In this document: positions 27,671 through 36,357 of the stretch, piece after piece | How the letters are laid out: each line of letters begins with the position of its first letter | How positions within the stretch are numbered: position 1 is the stretch's first letter | Assembly (NCBI GenBank): GCA_028150825.1 | Contig: JAOGIM010000006.1 | Span: 33,140 to 97,139, forward strand | Reading direction: 5' to 3' | DNA length: 64,000 bases | From: Paracoccaceae bacterium | Lineage (GTDB): Bacteria; Pseudomonadota; Alphaproteobacteria; Rhodobacterales; Rhodobacteraceae | Notes under the pieces: generated by a model | Told to the model about the DNA's origin: nothing | Seen by the model: only the letters and a program-made list of their open reading frames with translations | Databases searched by the model: none | Made by a program: the position numbers and the translations under genes

Positions 27671-28468
27671 ATGATTATGAAAAATTCTTTAAGAGATTTG
27701 TTAAACATTGGGAAAGGTACGATAGGTACGCACTTTGCGTTCTGTGACCCTGATATTGCAGAACTTATAGGCGATACGGGTTTGTTTGATTATGCTGAGT
27801 TTTGCGCTGAATATTCTATTTTAGATATGCAGAATTTATATCACATGGCTCGGGCAGCACAGTGTGCTAATCTACCATTGATGATAAAATTGGACCAAGA
27901 AAGCCAAGGGTTTTGGGCTCAAGCAGCTCTTGGGGCAGGCTTTAAATCCATTCTTTTTAGCGATATTAGAACTCCAGATGATATCGATATTTGCCATAAA
28001 ATAATAAGACCTGATACGCCGCAAATGGGCGGAAAGATGGGGATTAAAATCCGTCGGCCTTCTTTATCGTCCTATGACCCAAAAAAGTATCTTGCCGATC
28101 TGGAATCTACGCTTCTATGCATAATGTTAGAAAAGAAAGATGCTATCGATAATATTGATTTCATCCTTAAGAGAGCTCGTGAAAAAGGTGTTGATATGGC
28201 GCAATGGGGCCCTGCCGATTATTCATTGTCACGGGGAAAGCCACAATTAATGTTTGAGGATGATATATTTCCAATTGAAGAAAAGATAATTTTAAAATGT
28301 ATTGAATATAACATCGCTCCACGAGCAGAAATATCTGACGTAGAACAAGCAAAACGGTATATTGACATGGGTGTTCGGCATTTCTGTATTGGATGGGACA
28401 GATTTATTCTACAGGCCAGCCTAATAAAAATGGGCGAAGGCTTAAGAAAGCTTACAGAGAGTATTTAG
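27671..28468 (+). CDS. HpcH/HpaI-family aldolase-like protein
   Basis: TIM-barrel class II (metal-dependent) aldolase family, which splits 2-keto-3-deoxy or 4-hydroxy-2-oxo acids to pyruvate and an aldehyde. Seen: GTIGTHFAFCDPDIAELIGD at the start, the gate region LGAGFKSILFSDIRTPDDI, the metal-site strand CIMLEKKDAIDNI and the late motif WGPADYSLSRG. The usual pyruvate-binding Arg (VRVP) is Lys in PLMIKLDQE, so substrate or mechanism may differ. 265 residues, normal. It lies 79 bp after the kinase gene. Confidence 0.8.
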   Translation: MIMKNSLRDLLNIGKGTIGTHFAFCDPDIAELIGDTGLFDYAEFCAEYSILDMQNLYHMARAAQCANLPLMIKLDQESQGFWAQAALGAGFKSILFSDIRTPDDIDICHKIIRPDTPQMGGKMGIKIRRPSLSSYDPKKYLADLESTLLCIMLEKKDAIDNIDFILKRAREKGVDMAQWGPADYSLSRGKPQLMFEDDIFPIEEKIILKCIEYNIAPRAEISDVEQAKRYIDMGVRHFCIGWDRFILQASLIKMGEGLRKLTESI

Positions 28469-28546
28469 TTTTCTGATAGTCTCTTGAAAGGTGTGAATTA
28501 GTTATTTTTAAATCACTGAAGTATCACGATCACATGATTAAGTAAC

Positions 28547-28599
28547 AAAAGTGCGGACCATAAAAATGCATGTAACTTATGCAATATGTTTGCACTTTT
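28547..28599 (+). promoter_or_regulatory. nested inverted repeats in front of the second DHDPS-family gene
   Basis: Outer arms AAAAGTGC (28547-28554) and GCACTTTT (28592-28599) enclose inner arms TGCAT (28567-28571) and ATGCA (28579-28583). This could be a weak terminator for the upstream genes or a regulator site for the next gene, whose ATG is 63 bp further on. Confidence 0.4.
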
Positions 28600-28661
28600 T
28601 ATGAACGAGGCTAATTTACCAAGTCAAATTCATTTAAAAACTTTATTGAAGGAAATTTTTC

Positions 28662-29549
28662 ATGCACGGAATTGTTCCAAGCTTAAATACGCCATTTGAT
28701 GTCTCAGGAGCATTGGATCTTGTGTCGCTTTCAAAACTTGTTGAACATACAGTTAAAACTGGTTGTGGTGGAATGCTAGGTTTGGCGGTTGCTGGAGAGC
28801 ATGGTACATTAAACTATCCAGAAAAAATTCGTTTTGTTAATGAGGTTGTAAAACAAAATCAAGGTCGCATTCCATTTATTTGTAGCGTTACGAGCAATAC
28901 TTTTAATGAAACTTTAGATCTTACAAGAGCTGCTACAGCGGCTGGAGTAGATGGGATTTGTGTGCAGATACCGACTAGCTTTAGCCTTGAAGAAAAATTA
29001 TCTTTTTTAGATGAACTTGAAAAAGAAAGTCCTGGTATACTTATGGTCCAAGATCTTGACTGGTCGAGTGGGGGTCTTTCCCTAGAAGAAATTCTAATTC
29101 TCTACCAAAAGATCGAAAAATTCAAGTGGATTAAAATTGAAACTTTACACGCGGGCCCAAAATATAGCGCAGTAACTGAGGCCACAGAGCAAGGTTTAAA
29201 AGTTTGTGGTGGTTGGGCAGTGACACAGTTGATGGATGCTATGTCCAGATCTGTCGATGCCTTCATTCCCACAGGGCTGGAAACTATATATGTCGCTATT
29301 TATGACGCTTATCAGGCCAGAGAAGAACAAAGGGCCAGAACATTATTCGAAAGTATTCTACCAATTTTAAACTTTTCAAATCAACATGTTGATATAAGTA
29401 TAAGGTTTTTCAAAAATTTGAGGGTACGTGAAGGCCTCTTTGCAAGTGATTATTGTCGTTCACCGTCTGCGGTATTTGATCCAGTTCAGTCCCAAGAAGC
29501 CAAGCATGCCACATCACGAGCTATGCAACTTCTTTCTGATTTAAATTAA
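28662..29549 (+). CDS. DHDPS/NAL-family protein, atypical, copy 2
   Basis: Second member of the DHDPS superfamily in the cluster (295 residues). The Schiff-base Lys is present (Lys158 in WIKIETLHAG) and the loop GLAVAGEHG (40-48) stands in for GTTGE. The catalytic Tyr of YNxP is missing: the equivalent strand reads MVQDLDWSSGG. Loss of this Tyr, which relays protons and helps position the substrate, points to a changed reaction or a non-aldolase role. A good ribosome site (GAAGGAAA) precedes the ATG. It is separated from the HpcH-like gene by about 190 bp and is the last plus-strand gene before the divergent propeller gene. Confidence 0.82.
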   Translation: MHGIVPSLNTPFDVSGALDLVSLSKLVEHTVKTGCGGMLGLAVAGEHGTLNYPEKIRFVNEVVKQNQGRIPFICSVTSNTFNETLDLTRAATAAGVDGICVQIPTSFSLEEKLSFLDELEKESPGILMVQDLDWSSGGLSLEEILILYQKIEKFKWIKIETLHAGPKYSAVTEATEQGLKVCGGWAVTQLMDAMSRSVDAFIPTGLETIYVAIYDAYQAREEQRARTLFESILPILNFSNQHVDISIRFFKNLRVREGLFASDYCRSPSAVFDPVQSQEAKHATSRAMQLLSDLN

Positions 29550-29826
29550 TTCTCTCTGAAGTGGTCATTTTAGAAATTTAACTCTTAAATATGAATTGTT
29601 TCTTGGATAATCCAATTATTGCCTTGATTACATTTTTTAAATATATCACTATCAGTCTGATTTTTTTTATAGGTTTTTGTAGCTATCAATTAGGCGTGAC
29701 GTGGCTAACAAGGCGTTTATTCCATGCGGAACGCAAAGTTTGGATCGTTATCTGATCCTAATTTCTAGCGATGCATTTGTAAGGTTCAAACAATACTCTG
29801 CCAATCAGTCCACAACAAACGCTCTA

Positions 29827-30792
29827 TTATTTCTGACATAACTTTCGAAGTTTTTGGAACCGCCTAGGTTGAGCTGGTTTTGTTTTATTTTGCATCACGG
29901 CGTCCCAATCTGCATCTACGACATCGCCAACATACAGATCACCCAGACTATCGAATGCTATGCTATGGGGTGATAGAAACTGCCCAGGTTTTAGGCCAGC
30001 GCCCAAGCCCGCATCTAGCTTTGATAGCGCATCTCCTTGCTGATCGAAAATGCTGACAAAAGGGCCAATATTTGGAAAGTCTTGGTTAACTTTCAAATAA
30101 GATGCCAACTCGCCAACAATGCAATCAGGGCATGTCCCAGGTGTAATTGCTAAGCCACTTGGTCTATGCATATTATTAATTTGTGTTTCAAATTGGCCGT
30201 TTGTGTCAAAAATTTGAATTCTAGAATTTTCGCGATCAGCTACATAAACCCAACCATCAGAATCACAACAAATATTATGAGGAAGATTAAATTCATTTGG
30301 CCCTGTACCGGAGGTTCCCCAGCTCATCAAAAGTTTTCCGTTTGGATCAAATTTATGAATGCAAGCGTTTTGATAACCGTCAGAAACAAAAATATCGCCA
30401 GTTGGCGAAACGGCGGAATGGGTGCATTTGCAGAATGGTTTCCCACTCATAAACCCAGAACTCTCGCCAGCGGTTCCAATCTTCAAAAGTAATATGCCGT
30501 CCAGTGAGAATTTACGCACGGTGTGATCGAAATTATCGGTCAAATAGATACATTGATCTGGCCCTATAGAGGCTCCATGTGGGTTGCTAAAAACACCTTC
30601 ACCCCATGTAGAAATGAGCTCTCCACTTTGACTGAGAACCACTACAGGATGGTTGCCACGATTAAAAAGGTAGACCCGGTCTCTATCATCAACGGCGATA
30701 CCAGCAACATCACCCAAAAGTAGATCAGATGGAAGTTTAGCCCAATTTGGCACAGGTTCATATTTATATTTGCCCGTTCCCAATGGCTCCAT
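29827..30792 (-). CDS. NHL-repeat / six-bladed beta-propeller protein (SMP-30-like)
   Basis: Beta-propeller of 321 residues with repeats such as GVFSNPHGASIGPDQCIYLT, FNLPHNICCDSDGWVYVADR and PGQFLSPHSIAFDSLGDLYV. Relatives include the propeller lyase of peptidylglycine alpha-amidating enzyme and SMP-30 lactonases. I place the start at 30792 (MEPLGTGKYKYEP), since related proteins begin near there; earlier in-frame ATG (30813) and TTG (30861) codons exist. No signal peptide is seen, so it is probably cytoplasmic. It faces away from the regulator gene and may act as a lactonase for the sugar acid (inference). Confidence 0.8.
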   Translation of the reverse strand: MEPLGTGKYKYEPVPNWAKLPSDLLLGDVAGIAVDDRDRVYLFNRGNHPVVVLSQSGELISTWGEGVFSNPHGASIGPDQCIYLTDNFDHTVRKFSLDGILLLKIGTAGESSGFMSGKPFCKCTHSAVSPTGDIFVSDGYQNACIHKFDPNGKLLMSWGTSGTGPNEFNLPHNICCDSDGWVYVADRENSRIQIFDTNGQFETQINNMHRPSGLAITPGTCPDCIVGELASYLKVNQDFPNIGPFVSIFDQQGDALSKLDAGLGAGLKPGQFLSPHSIAFDSLGDLYVGDVVDADWDAVMQNKTKPAQPRRFQKLRKLCQK

Positions 30793-31070
30793 CTTGTATA
30801 TACCTCGTTTCATGATGTAAATATCTTCGACTAAGCTAAGAAAACTGCATGTTTGAAGCAAGTAAATTAGTTTTGAATATCACTTTTTGAGCTTCCTGTT
30901 AAAAATTTTTGACTTTAAGGAGGCTCGATTATTGAATAATGTTAATGGATCCAGAACAGCATCGATAATCTGCACGAGGCAAAGAGCCTTTCTTGATAGC
31001 AAATCAACACAAAAAGCTACTTCTGTAGCTAAATCATTATAGATAAATAATAGAGAGCTATGAAAAGCTT

Positions 31071-31751
31071 GTGAGTATTATGCGCGAAAAAAACACCCCT
31101 AAACTTAGCCAGAGGGCATATGAAAGTTTTACTTATCACTTATCGGTGAAAGCTTTGAGGGAAGGGCAAATGATATCACAACGTGAATTAGTTTCACTCA
31201 CAGGTTTACCATTGGCTGCGATCCGTGAATTGATCCCAAGGCTTGAGGCAGAGGGTCTAATAAGAACAATTCCTCAGCGGGGGATGACCATCGCAGAGGT
31301 GGGTCCAAAACTTGTCAAAGATGCCTTTGAGTTCCGCCTATTTCTGGAAATACAGGCAGTTAAGTATTTCACAAAACATGCTCCAGATAAACTGGTTGGC
31401 AAATTATTAGAAGAAACAAAAGAAATTATTGCTCGATGTGAATCAGGAGATAGTTCTGACACAAATAGTCTCAAATTGATTGGGGATGCACAAGCAGTGG
31501 ATTGGAATCTACACGGACAGATTATTAAAACTTTGAACAATAAAATAATTATCGATGCATATCGAGTTAACTCAATTAAAATTCGACTAATAAAGCTGGA
31601 GCAGACGTCTTTAAGTCGAGTCAATGTGGTATCAACGATGAACGAACACTTAGACATAATTTCCGCAGTTCAGTTGAGGGACCAAGATGCAGCCGAAAGG
31701 GCACTTATCAAACATATCGAAAATGCACGCTCTAGGGCGGTTAATAACTGA
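31071..31751 (+). CDS. GntR-family transcriptional regulator (FCD type)
   Basis: Regulator with an N-terminal winged helix (SQRELVSLTGLPLAAIRELI as recognition helix, then RLEAEGLIRTIPQRGMTIAE as wing) and a C-terminal FCD ligand domain. The His of the FCD metal site is visible in WNLHGQIIKTLNN, with later NEHLDII and HIENARSR. 226 residues, normal. FCD proteins usually bind organic acids. Starts at GTG 31071 or ATG 31080 are both possible. At the end of the TRAP island, it is the best candidate for binding the palindrome at 22790-22823. Confidence 0.9.
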   Translation: MSIMREKNTPKLSQRAYESFTYHLSVKALREGQMISQRELVSLTGLPLAAIRELIPRLEAEGLIRTIPQRGMTIAEVGPKLVKDAFEFRLFLEIQAVKYFTKHAPDKLVGKLLEETKEIIARCESGDSSDTNSLKLIGDAQAVDWNLHGQIIKTLNNKIIIDAYRVNSIKIRLIKLEQTSLSRVNVVSTMNEHLDIISAVQLRDQDAAERALIKHIENARSRAVNN

Positions 31752-31876
31752 ATTTAATTGACAGAGCGTTTTCAATGACTTTTTTTTATCTAACATGTTA
31801 TATAAAAAGGCAATACGATGTTTTTTCAATCAGTTGCGCTAGAAAAAGTGTTCTCTTAGGAGTGAGTGAGACTGTC

Positions 31877-32788
31877 ATGTTTACAAAAAAAGTTACTAAA
31901 GTGCTATCAATCCAAGGTCGTGATGTGCCCTCGGATATAGTCAGTCCCTTACGCGAAGCCGACCGTAATGGTAACCTTGAGGCGCAGTTGGTGAGAGACG
32001 GCTATTTACTGTTACGCGGTGTCCACGATCCAGAGGCGGTGCAAGCGGCGCGGATTGAGATTCTTCAGCGACTGGTTGAGGTCGAGGAAATAGCAACGCC
32101 CGCAGTAGCCGGTATCGCTACTGGCCGGTCAAAGCGTGCAGAAATGCATCCAAATCTTGGGACCTTTTGGCGCTCTGTCAGCGAAGGGCCAGCATTACGT
32201 AAGGTTATAAATGGGCCGCGTATCACTCAAGCCATGTCTGATTTGTTCAGAGAACCAGCTGCACATTTCACGTTCGCTTGGTTGCGTGTCATGACAGCTG
32301 GACGCGCAAGCCCACTGCATATTGATCATCCTTACATGAACAGAGGTAGTAAGGCGCTAGTAACCTGCTGGTCGCCAATGGGCCCTGTGGCTCTGGATGA
32401 AGGCCCCTTATTCATTGTTGAAGGGTCGCACAATTGGCCAGAACTGCGAGAGCAGTTTGAGGGGCTGGACATCGATCGTGAGCCACATCGGCTTGGCCAC
32501 ATTAAGGACAACGCCATTGACCTGGCACGCGACAAGGGCATGCGCCTACTAACGACTTCCTTTCAGTCGGGTGATTGTCTAGTTTTTGGGATGTTCACTG
32601 CCCACGCCGCCTTCGATAATGGATCGACCAGTGGGCGCGTCCGAGTGTCCTGTGATACGCGGTTCCAGCCTGCTAACGACGTGATGGATGAACGATTTTC
32701 TGGGCCTAATCCTCCCGCTCATGGTGGCCTTGGATATGGTTGTCTTTCGGCCGCTCACCCGATGACAGAGGAGCAAATGGTACGATAA
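31877..32788 (+). CDS. phytanoyl-CoA dioxygenase (PhyH) family protein
   Basis: Fe(II)/2-oxoglutarate-dependent oxygenase fold. The iron triad is visible as HID in PLHIDHPY and a distal His in FTAHAAF, followed by the oxoglutarate Arg in SGRVRVSCDTRF. I start at ATG 31877 (MFTKKVTK); the longer frame upstream has no family features, and a GTG at 31862 is an alternative. 303 residues. The substrate is unknown; marine relatives hydroxylate small amines, osmolytes or lipids. It is a single gene that looks richer in G and C than the TRAP island beside it, which hints at separate ancestry. Confidence 0.85.
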   Translation: MFTKKVTKVLSIQGRDVPSDIVSPLREADRNGNLEAQLVRDGYLLLRGVHDPEAVQAARIEILQRLVEVEEIATPAVAGIATGRSKRAEMHPNLGTFWRSVSEGPALRKVINGPRITQAMSDLFREPAAHFTFAWLRVMTAGRASPLHIDHPYMNRGSKALVTCWSPMGPVALDEGPLFIVEGSHNWPELREQFEGLDIDREPHRLGHIKDNAIDLARDKGMRLLTTSFQSGDCLVFGMFTAHAAFDNGSTSGRVRVSCDTRFQPANDVMDERFSGPNPPAHGGLGYGCLSAAHPMTEEQMVR

Positions 32789-33510
32789 TTTTTTAGTGCA
32801 AGTTGATGTTTTTGGGGAAACTGGCTCTATGGTAAAGGCAAGTTGTTTGTAGCCATTGATATAGACATGGGCGGTAGCCGCGCTGTGGTACGTATTGGCA
32901 AAGTAATCTGTCCGACAGCCTATCCTATATAAACTTTTGAATAACTGCCTGAAGTCATCGTTTGCTGTGATTTGAATGAAAGGCAGCTAAGAAAATCTTG
33001 CTTTTGCAAAAATTCAAAGGATTTAGAAAGTTGGCCTTCATTGAAACATGAATTTTAGAAATGTCTTAAATCTGATTCCTAAGCTCGTTTTCCTGCGAGC
33101 ACCGCCACATGATATTTTAAATCAATTACTTGTATGATTTTTGACGGCTTACCCATCTACCTACCCATCAAAAGGGAATGTGATTGCTAGACACTTATGT
33201 ATCGTATTTGCACTGCCTCTATGAGGTATAAGGACCGAGTGGGGGTACCCCACCCCACAACAAAATGTGTTCTGTTCATCGCGAACTCAAAAAATTCATT
33301 CCGGACTCAAGCGGTATCAAGCTGTCTCAAGAATTCTTCGTTTGTACTGCCAACTCCATGTGCCTTGAGTTGCGGGCGAGAATAGTTTTTTGTCAATATC
33401 GATATTTCAGATGTTCTATCCCCTATCCAATTCCTAGCTTATCTAAACGTACCACCTGTTGTGTAAGTAGGAATCCCGGATTAGCCTAATACTAGAAATC
33501 TGGACGAGTA
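32789..33510. other. gap with no clear gene
   Basis: About 720 bases. A GC-rich palindrome, GTGGGGGTACCCCAC, lies near 33239. Plus-strand frames at 33197-33489 are short and have no ribosome site; KKFIPDSSGIKLSQEFF in one of them looks faintly protein-like. Probably decayed coding DNA. Confidence 0.4.
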
Positions 33511-33551
33511 GATTTGGCGTGGCGCTATTTGGACTATTGGTATCGTCGATA
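33511..33551 (+). repeat. dispersed repeat, copy A
   Basis: GATTTGGCGTGGCGCTATTT and the bases after it match copy B at 35147 almost exactly over about 35 bp; weaker similarity extends about 60 bp upstream in both. In the shared frame it reads IWRGAIWTIGIVDS. A TAG replaces the Trp codon of copy B just upstream. Confidence 0.7.
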
Positions 33552-33604
33552 GTTATTACTTCATAAACCAATCGATATTTCGCACTTATTTTTTACGCTC
33601 AGGT

Positions 33605-34390
33605 TTAAAGAACAATTTTATGTAATTTCATTGTCTCTTCTCGACCTCGTATTTTGAAATCACTTATTTCCTCAGTCTGTAACTCTTCATTTGATTGATT
33701 TTTTACATTTTCAGAAATTAAAATTTGTGCATCAACTTCTTTGCATGCATCGCAGATACGGCTTGCCACGTTTACTGTGTCGCCGATAACTGCAAACTCC
33801 ATTCGATCCTTACTGCCAATGTTGCCAACCACACATCTACCATAGTGAATTCCGATCCTGTGCTTGATAATGGGTTTACCTAGCTCCGTTCGCAGTTTCG
33901 CCCATTCGCGCATTGAAATTTGCATTTCTCTAGCACAGCTTATGGCATTTTGGGCGTCATTTCCCCGTGTAACTGGAGTTCCAAAAGTTGCCATCACAGC
34001 ATCACCAATAAATTTATCAACAGTACCTTGATTCTTAAAAATTGCTGCGACCATACGCTCTTGATATTCTGATAAAAGCTCCAAAACTTCTGTTGGTTCA
34101 AGCTTTTCAGATAATTTTGTGAAACCAACAATATCGGTGAACAAGATACTAACCATCTGTGTTTTTTCAGAGCGTTGGTTAATATCAAGGTCTAATTTCT
34201 CAATCTCTTCTCTGATTAAAGGCGAAAAATAACGACCAAGTTGTGTGTTGGTTCTTTCCATTTTTGCAACGTCATTGGTCAGCCTTGAAAGTAAAAGGAC
34301 CAAAGCAAAGCAAGCGGTACAGGTAAACACATAGATTTGCATATTCACGACAAACATTGGTTCATTCATTGCGTAGATATCGCTACCCAA
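33605..34390 (-). CDS. class III adenylate/guanylate cyclase, catalytic half
   Basis: Catalytic domain that makes cyclic AMP (or GMP). Seen: one membrane helix near residues 15-38, then SILFTDIVGFTKLSEKL with the first metal Asp, FIGDAVMATFG with the second metal Asp, RIGIHYGRCVVGNIGS, and FAVIGDTVNVASRI with the transition-state-stabilising Asn and the following residues. The frame has only a TTG start, 6 bases after the stop of the membrane half. Reading one extra base in a short A/T run (plus strand 34409-34412) would fuse the two into a single receptor-type cyclase of about 435 residues. As it stands, the enzyme may lack its sensor. Confidence 0.88.
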   Translation of the reverse strand: MGSDIYAMNEPMFVVNMQIYVFTCTACFALVLLLSRLTNDVAKMERTNTQLGRYFSPLIREEIEKLDLDINQRSEKTQMVSILFTDIVGFTKLSEKLEPTEVLELLSEYQERMVAAIFKNQGTVDKFIGDAVMATFGTPVTRGNDAQNAISCAREMQISMREWAKLRTELGKPIIKHRIGIHYGRCVVGNIGSKDRMEFAVIGDTVNVASRICDACKEVDAQILISENVKNQSNEELQTEEISDFKIRGREETMKLHKIVL

Positions 34391-34395
34391 AAGCC

Positions 34396-34908
34396 CTAGG
34401 TCTTTTGTAAAATAGGTTTTTCGTCACGAATGATTGGAAGAACTTCCCGTAAAATGGATAAAAGATATACACTAGAAGAAATGAGAACGAATGAAACTCT
34501 GAAATACATTGCAGATATAACAACCAAAAATGAAGGTAATGCGAATCCAAAGAGTATACTCTGGCCAGGAATGCCATCGCTGCCACTTGACCGCAAGAAT
34601 CCATCATAGTTTATTGTGTTGAAAGTAATGATACAAAAATAGAACGCAATAGCAACTAGCAGAGAACTCCACGCGAAGTATTCATAGTTCTTTTTATTGG
34701 TCAGTGAAAAAGTGGCTACAAAAAAGAAAGTTACAAATAAAAAGACTAGGCTGTTTAGTTTATTTAGCATGTCGTATGTAAAAAGTGGTAAGAGAATACT
34801 ACTAATCAAACCAAGAGATGCCATTACGCCCAAAAAAACTGATACAAGCTTGATACCCGCAAGTCTGCGATCTAACAAATGTCCATCAATGTGCGTTCTA
34901 TCTGTCAT
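34396..34908 (-). CDS. membrane sensor half of the split cyclase
   Basis: A 170-residue protein with five to six hydrophobic helices and no soluble domain, starting MTDRTHIDGHLLDRRLAGIK. It ends at a TAG (34396-34398), just before the cyclase frame. The frame phase, the membrane helix left at the start of the cyclase half and the sequence between them (FTKDLGLLGSDIYAMNEP in the cyclase phase) say that both were one MASE-like membrane sensor plus cyclase gene. No sensor family is named with confidence. The ATG start is good, with AAGG upstream on the coding strand. Confidence 0.7.
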   Translation of the reverse strand: MTDRTHIDGHLLDRRLAGIKLVSVFLGVMASLGLISSILLPLFTYDMLNKLNSLVFLFVTFFFVATFSLTNKKNYEYFAWSSLLVAIAFYFCIITFNTINYDGFLRSSGSDGIPGQSILFGFALPSFLVVISAMYFRVSFVLISSSVYLLSILREVLPIIRDEKPILQKT

Positions 34909-35146
34909 TAAATTTTACCTTGGCTCGTACACTTTCTGATGATTTCGCAAACTATGCTGCCGAGCAGGAAACACAAAAATTTAACTTCCAGCAAGTGCAA
35001 AAAAAATTACGCGACGTATTCTAATTATTAATTAGATAGTTCAAAATCAAATGTCTAATTCTTCGCTTACCTAATCCCCAGGGCACCCACTTACTTTGTA
35101 AGATGGGTCTCCTACCGTACCTTAGTATTAATGTTCTGCACGATTG

Positions 35147-35207
35147 GATTTGGCGTGGCGCTATTTGGATTATTGGTACCTTTACGGATGCGGTTTTGTT
35201 CGGCTAG
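35147..35207 (+). repeat. dispersed repeat, copy B
   Basis: The fullest copy. In frame from an ATG at 35103 it encodes 34 residues ending IWRGAIWIIGTFTDAVLFG and TAG at 35205-35207. The left half matches copy A and the right half matches copy C. The gap 34909-35146 also holds a 34-codon relic on the plus strand (LARTLSDDFANYAAEQETQ, ending at 35023). Confidence 0.7.
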
Positions 35208-35237
35208 GGTTTAAGGCGAGAGAAAGGTCACCCTGAC

Positions 35238-35930
35238 ATGAAGACAATGACGACGGCCAAGTTTAAACCAAAACCTGAATACTTTGACAAATTTTTAGAC
35301 GCCTTAAAATTGAATGCTCAAAACAGTTATATTTTAACGCGTGATGAAAACGTGCTTGAGATTTGGCTCAAAAACTCTATCGATGTACTAGCCAAACAAC
35401 AACCGGGCGCATTCGATTGGTTGGATCGTCAGGTATATATGTTAGAAGAGTATTCGCCAGAGGAACGTCATAATAGGCCGTTCACGGCTTTCGTGGAACA
35501 AGAGCCTCTTATATCGAAAGGGACGATTAATCTCATGCGCAGCATCCTGATAACACTAGTACTTATAGCTACCATATTTTCTTTTTCTAAGACGAGCTAT
35601 GCGGAAACAACTTACTACGCATGCAAAGAACCGCAAAAAATAAAAGCTCGGTATGTTTCTGTAGACTGGTCTTCACAAAAAATAGGTCTTGATAAAAAAG
35701 GGCTAGTAGATGCTGATAATTGGAGCCAACATAGCATTTCGTGGGTTCATAACGCTATCCAGCAAAGTGATGTTATTATAAAATCTGAGCCGCGTATGTC
35801 ACTATTTTTTGATCTCACCAGCGAAACTCTTCTTTTAACTATTCTTGATTCCGAGACCATCATGCCTGAGACATCTGAAGATTGGGCAAAATTTCTACCG
35901 GCTTATTTTCAATGCAAAGAATTTTTCTAG
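35238..35930 (+). CDS. hypothetical protein with an internal signal peptide
   Basis: The 230-codon frame has two unlike halves. Residues 1 to about 95 are soluble (TTAKFKPKPEYFDKFLDALK, then LEIWLKNSIDVLAKQQPGA), like a small ferredoxin-like monooxygenase-type domain. From residue 100, MRSILITLVLIATIFSFSKT then SYAET is a typical signal peptide with an AXA-like site, followed by about 105 residues with two Cys. The second half may be translated separately from the ATG at 35535 (AAGGGA about 11 nt upstream). I do not recognise the secreted half. It is either two genes joined by loss of a stop or a start inside a longer frame. Confidence 0.55.
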   Translation: MKTMTTAKFKPKPEYFDKFLDALKLNAQNSYILTRDENVLEIWLKNSIDVLAKQQPGAFDWLDRQVYMLEEYSPEERHNRPFTAFVEQEPLISKGTINLMRSILITLVLIATIFSFSKTSYAETTYYACKEPQKIKARYVSVDWSSQKIGLDKKGLVDADNWSQHSISWVHNAIQQSDVIIKSEPRMSLFFDLTSETLLLTILDSETIMPETSEDWAKFLPAYFQCKEFF

Positions 35931-36357
35931 GTTCATATTTTCGCAGCAAACAAAGCGATTAGATTAGATTTCTTTGAGAGTGATTAGGGGTTTTGTAAGG
36001 CGGAGAATGGGTCAAAACTCGCGAGGCACTTTGTGACAGTTATCTACTTGTCACCTTTTTTCTTAAAAGGCTTTGACTCTAGCAAACAATTTTAACCAAT
36101 TGGTATCTTTACGGATATGGTTTTGTTTAGCTAAGGTTTTTATTTGGAGGGCGGTTTGTGTGGAAGATATGAAGCTTATTTAGAATTAGATGACACTGTT
36201 ACAGCTATGCCTAAACAGGCCTCAAAGTCGTTTCTAGAAATTTAACCCTTCACGCACTTGCGATATTTTTTAATACGGAGACGATTCCACTTATTCGAAT
36301 AGTTATTTGTCTGCAATCATGCAATTCTAGAATGAAAACAAAAAGGGAAATTGGCAA
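35931..36357. other. gap carrying repeat copy C and a short relic
   Basis: Apart from the repeat at 36099-36140, a plus-strand frame reads GGLCGRYEAYLELDDTV and TAMPKQASKSFLEI to a TAA near 36244, without a good start. No other gene is seen. The promoter of the dehydrogenase gene should lie at the right end. Confidence 0.4.
36099..36140 (+). repeat. dispersed repeat, copy C
   Basis: ATTGGTATCTTTACGGATAT and the bases after it match copy B from its middle to its end. In the same frame it reads IGIFTDMVLFS and then TAA, against IGTFTDAVLFG and TAG in copy B. All three copies lie on the plus strand within 2.7 kb. Confidence 0.65.

Noticed and set aside
33197..33489. Plus-strand frames of 62-74 codons
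   Set aside because: No ribosome site, overlapping phases and only weak protein-like stretches; left as an empty gap.
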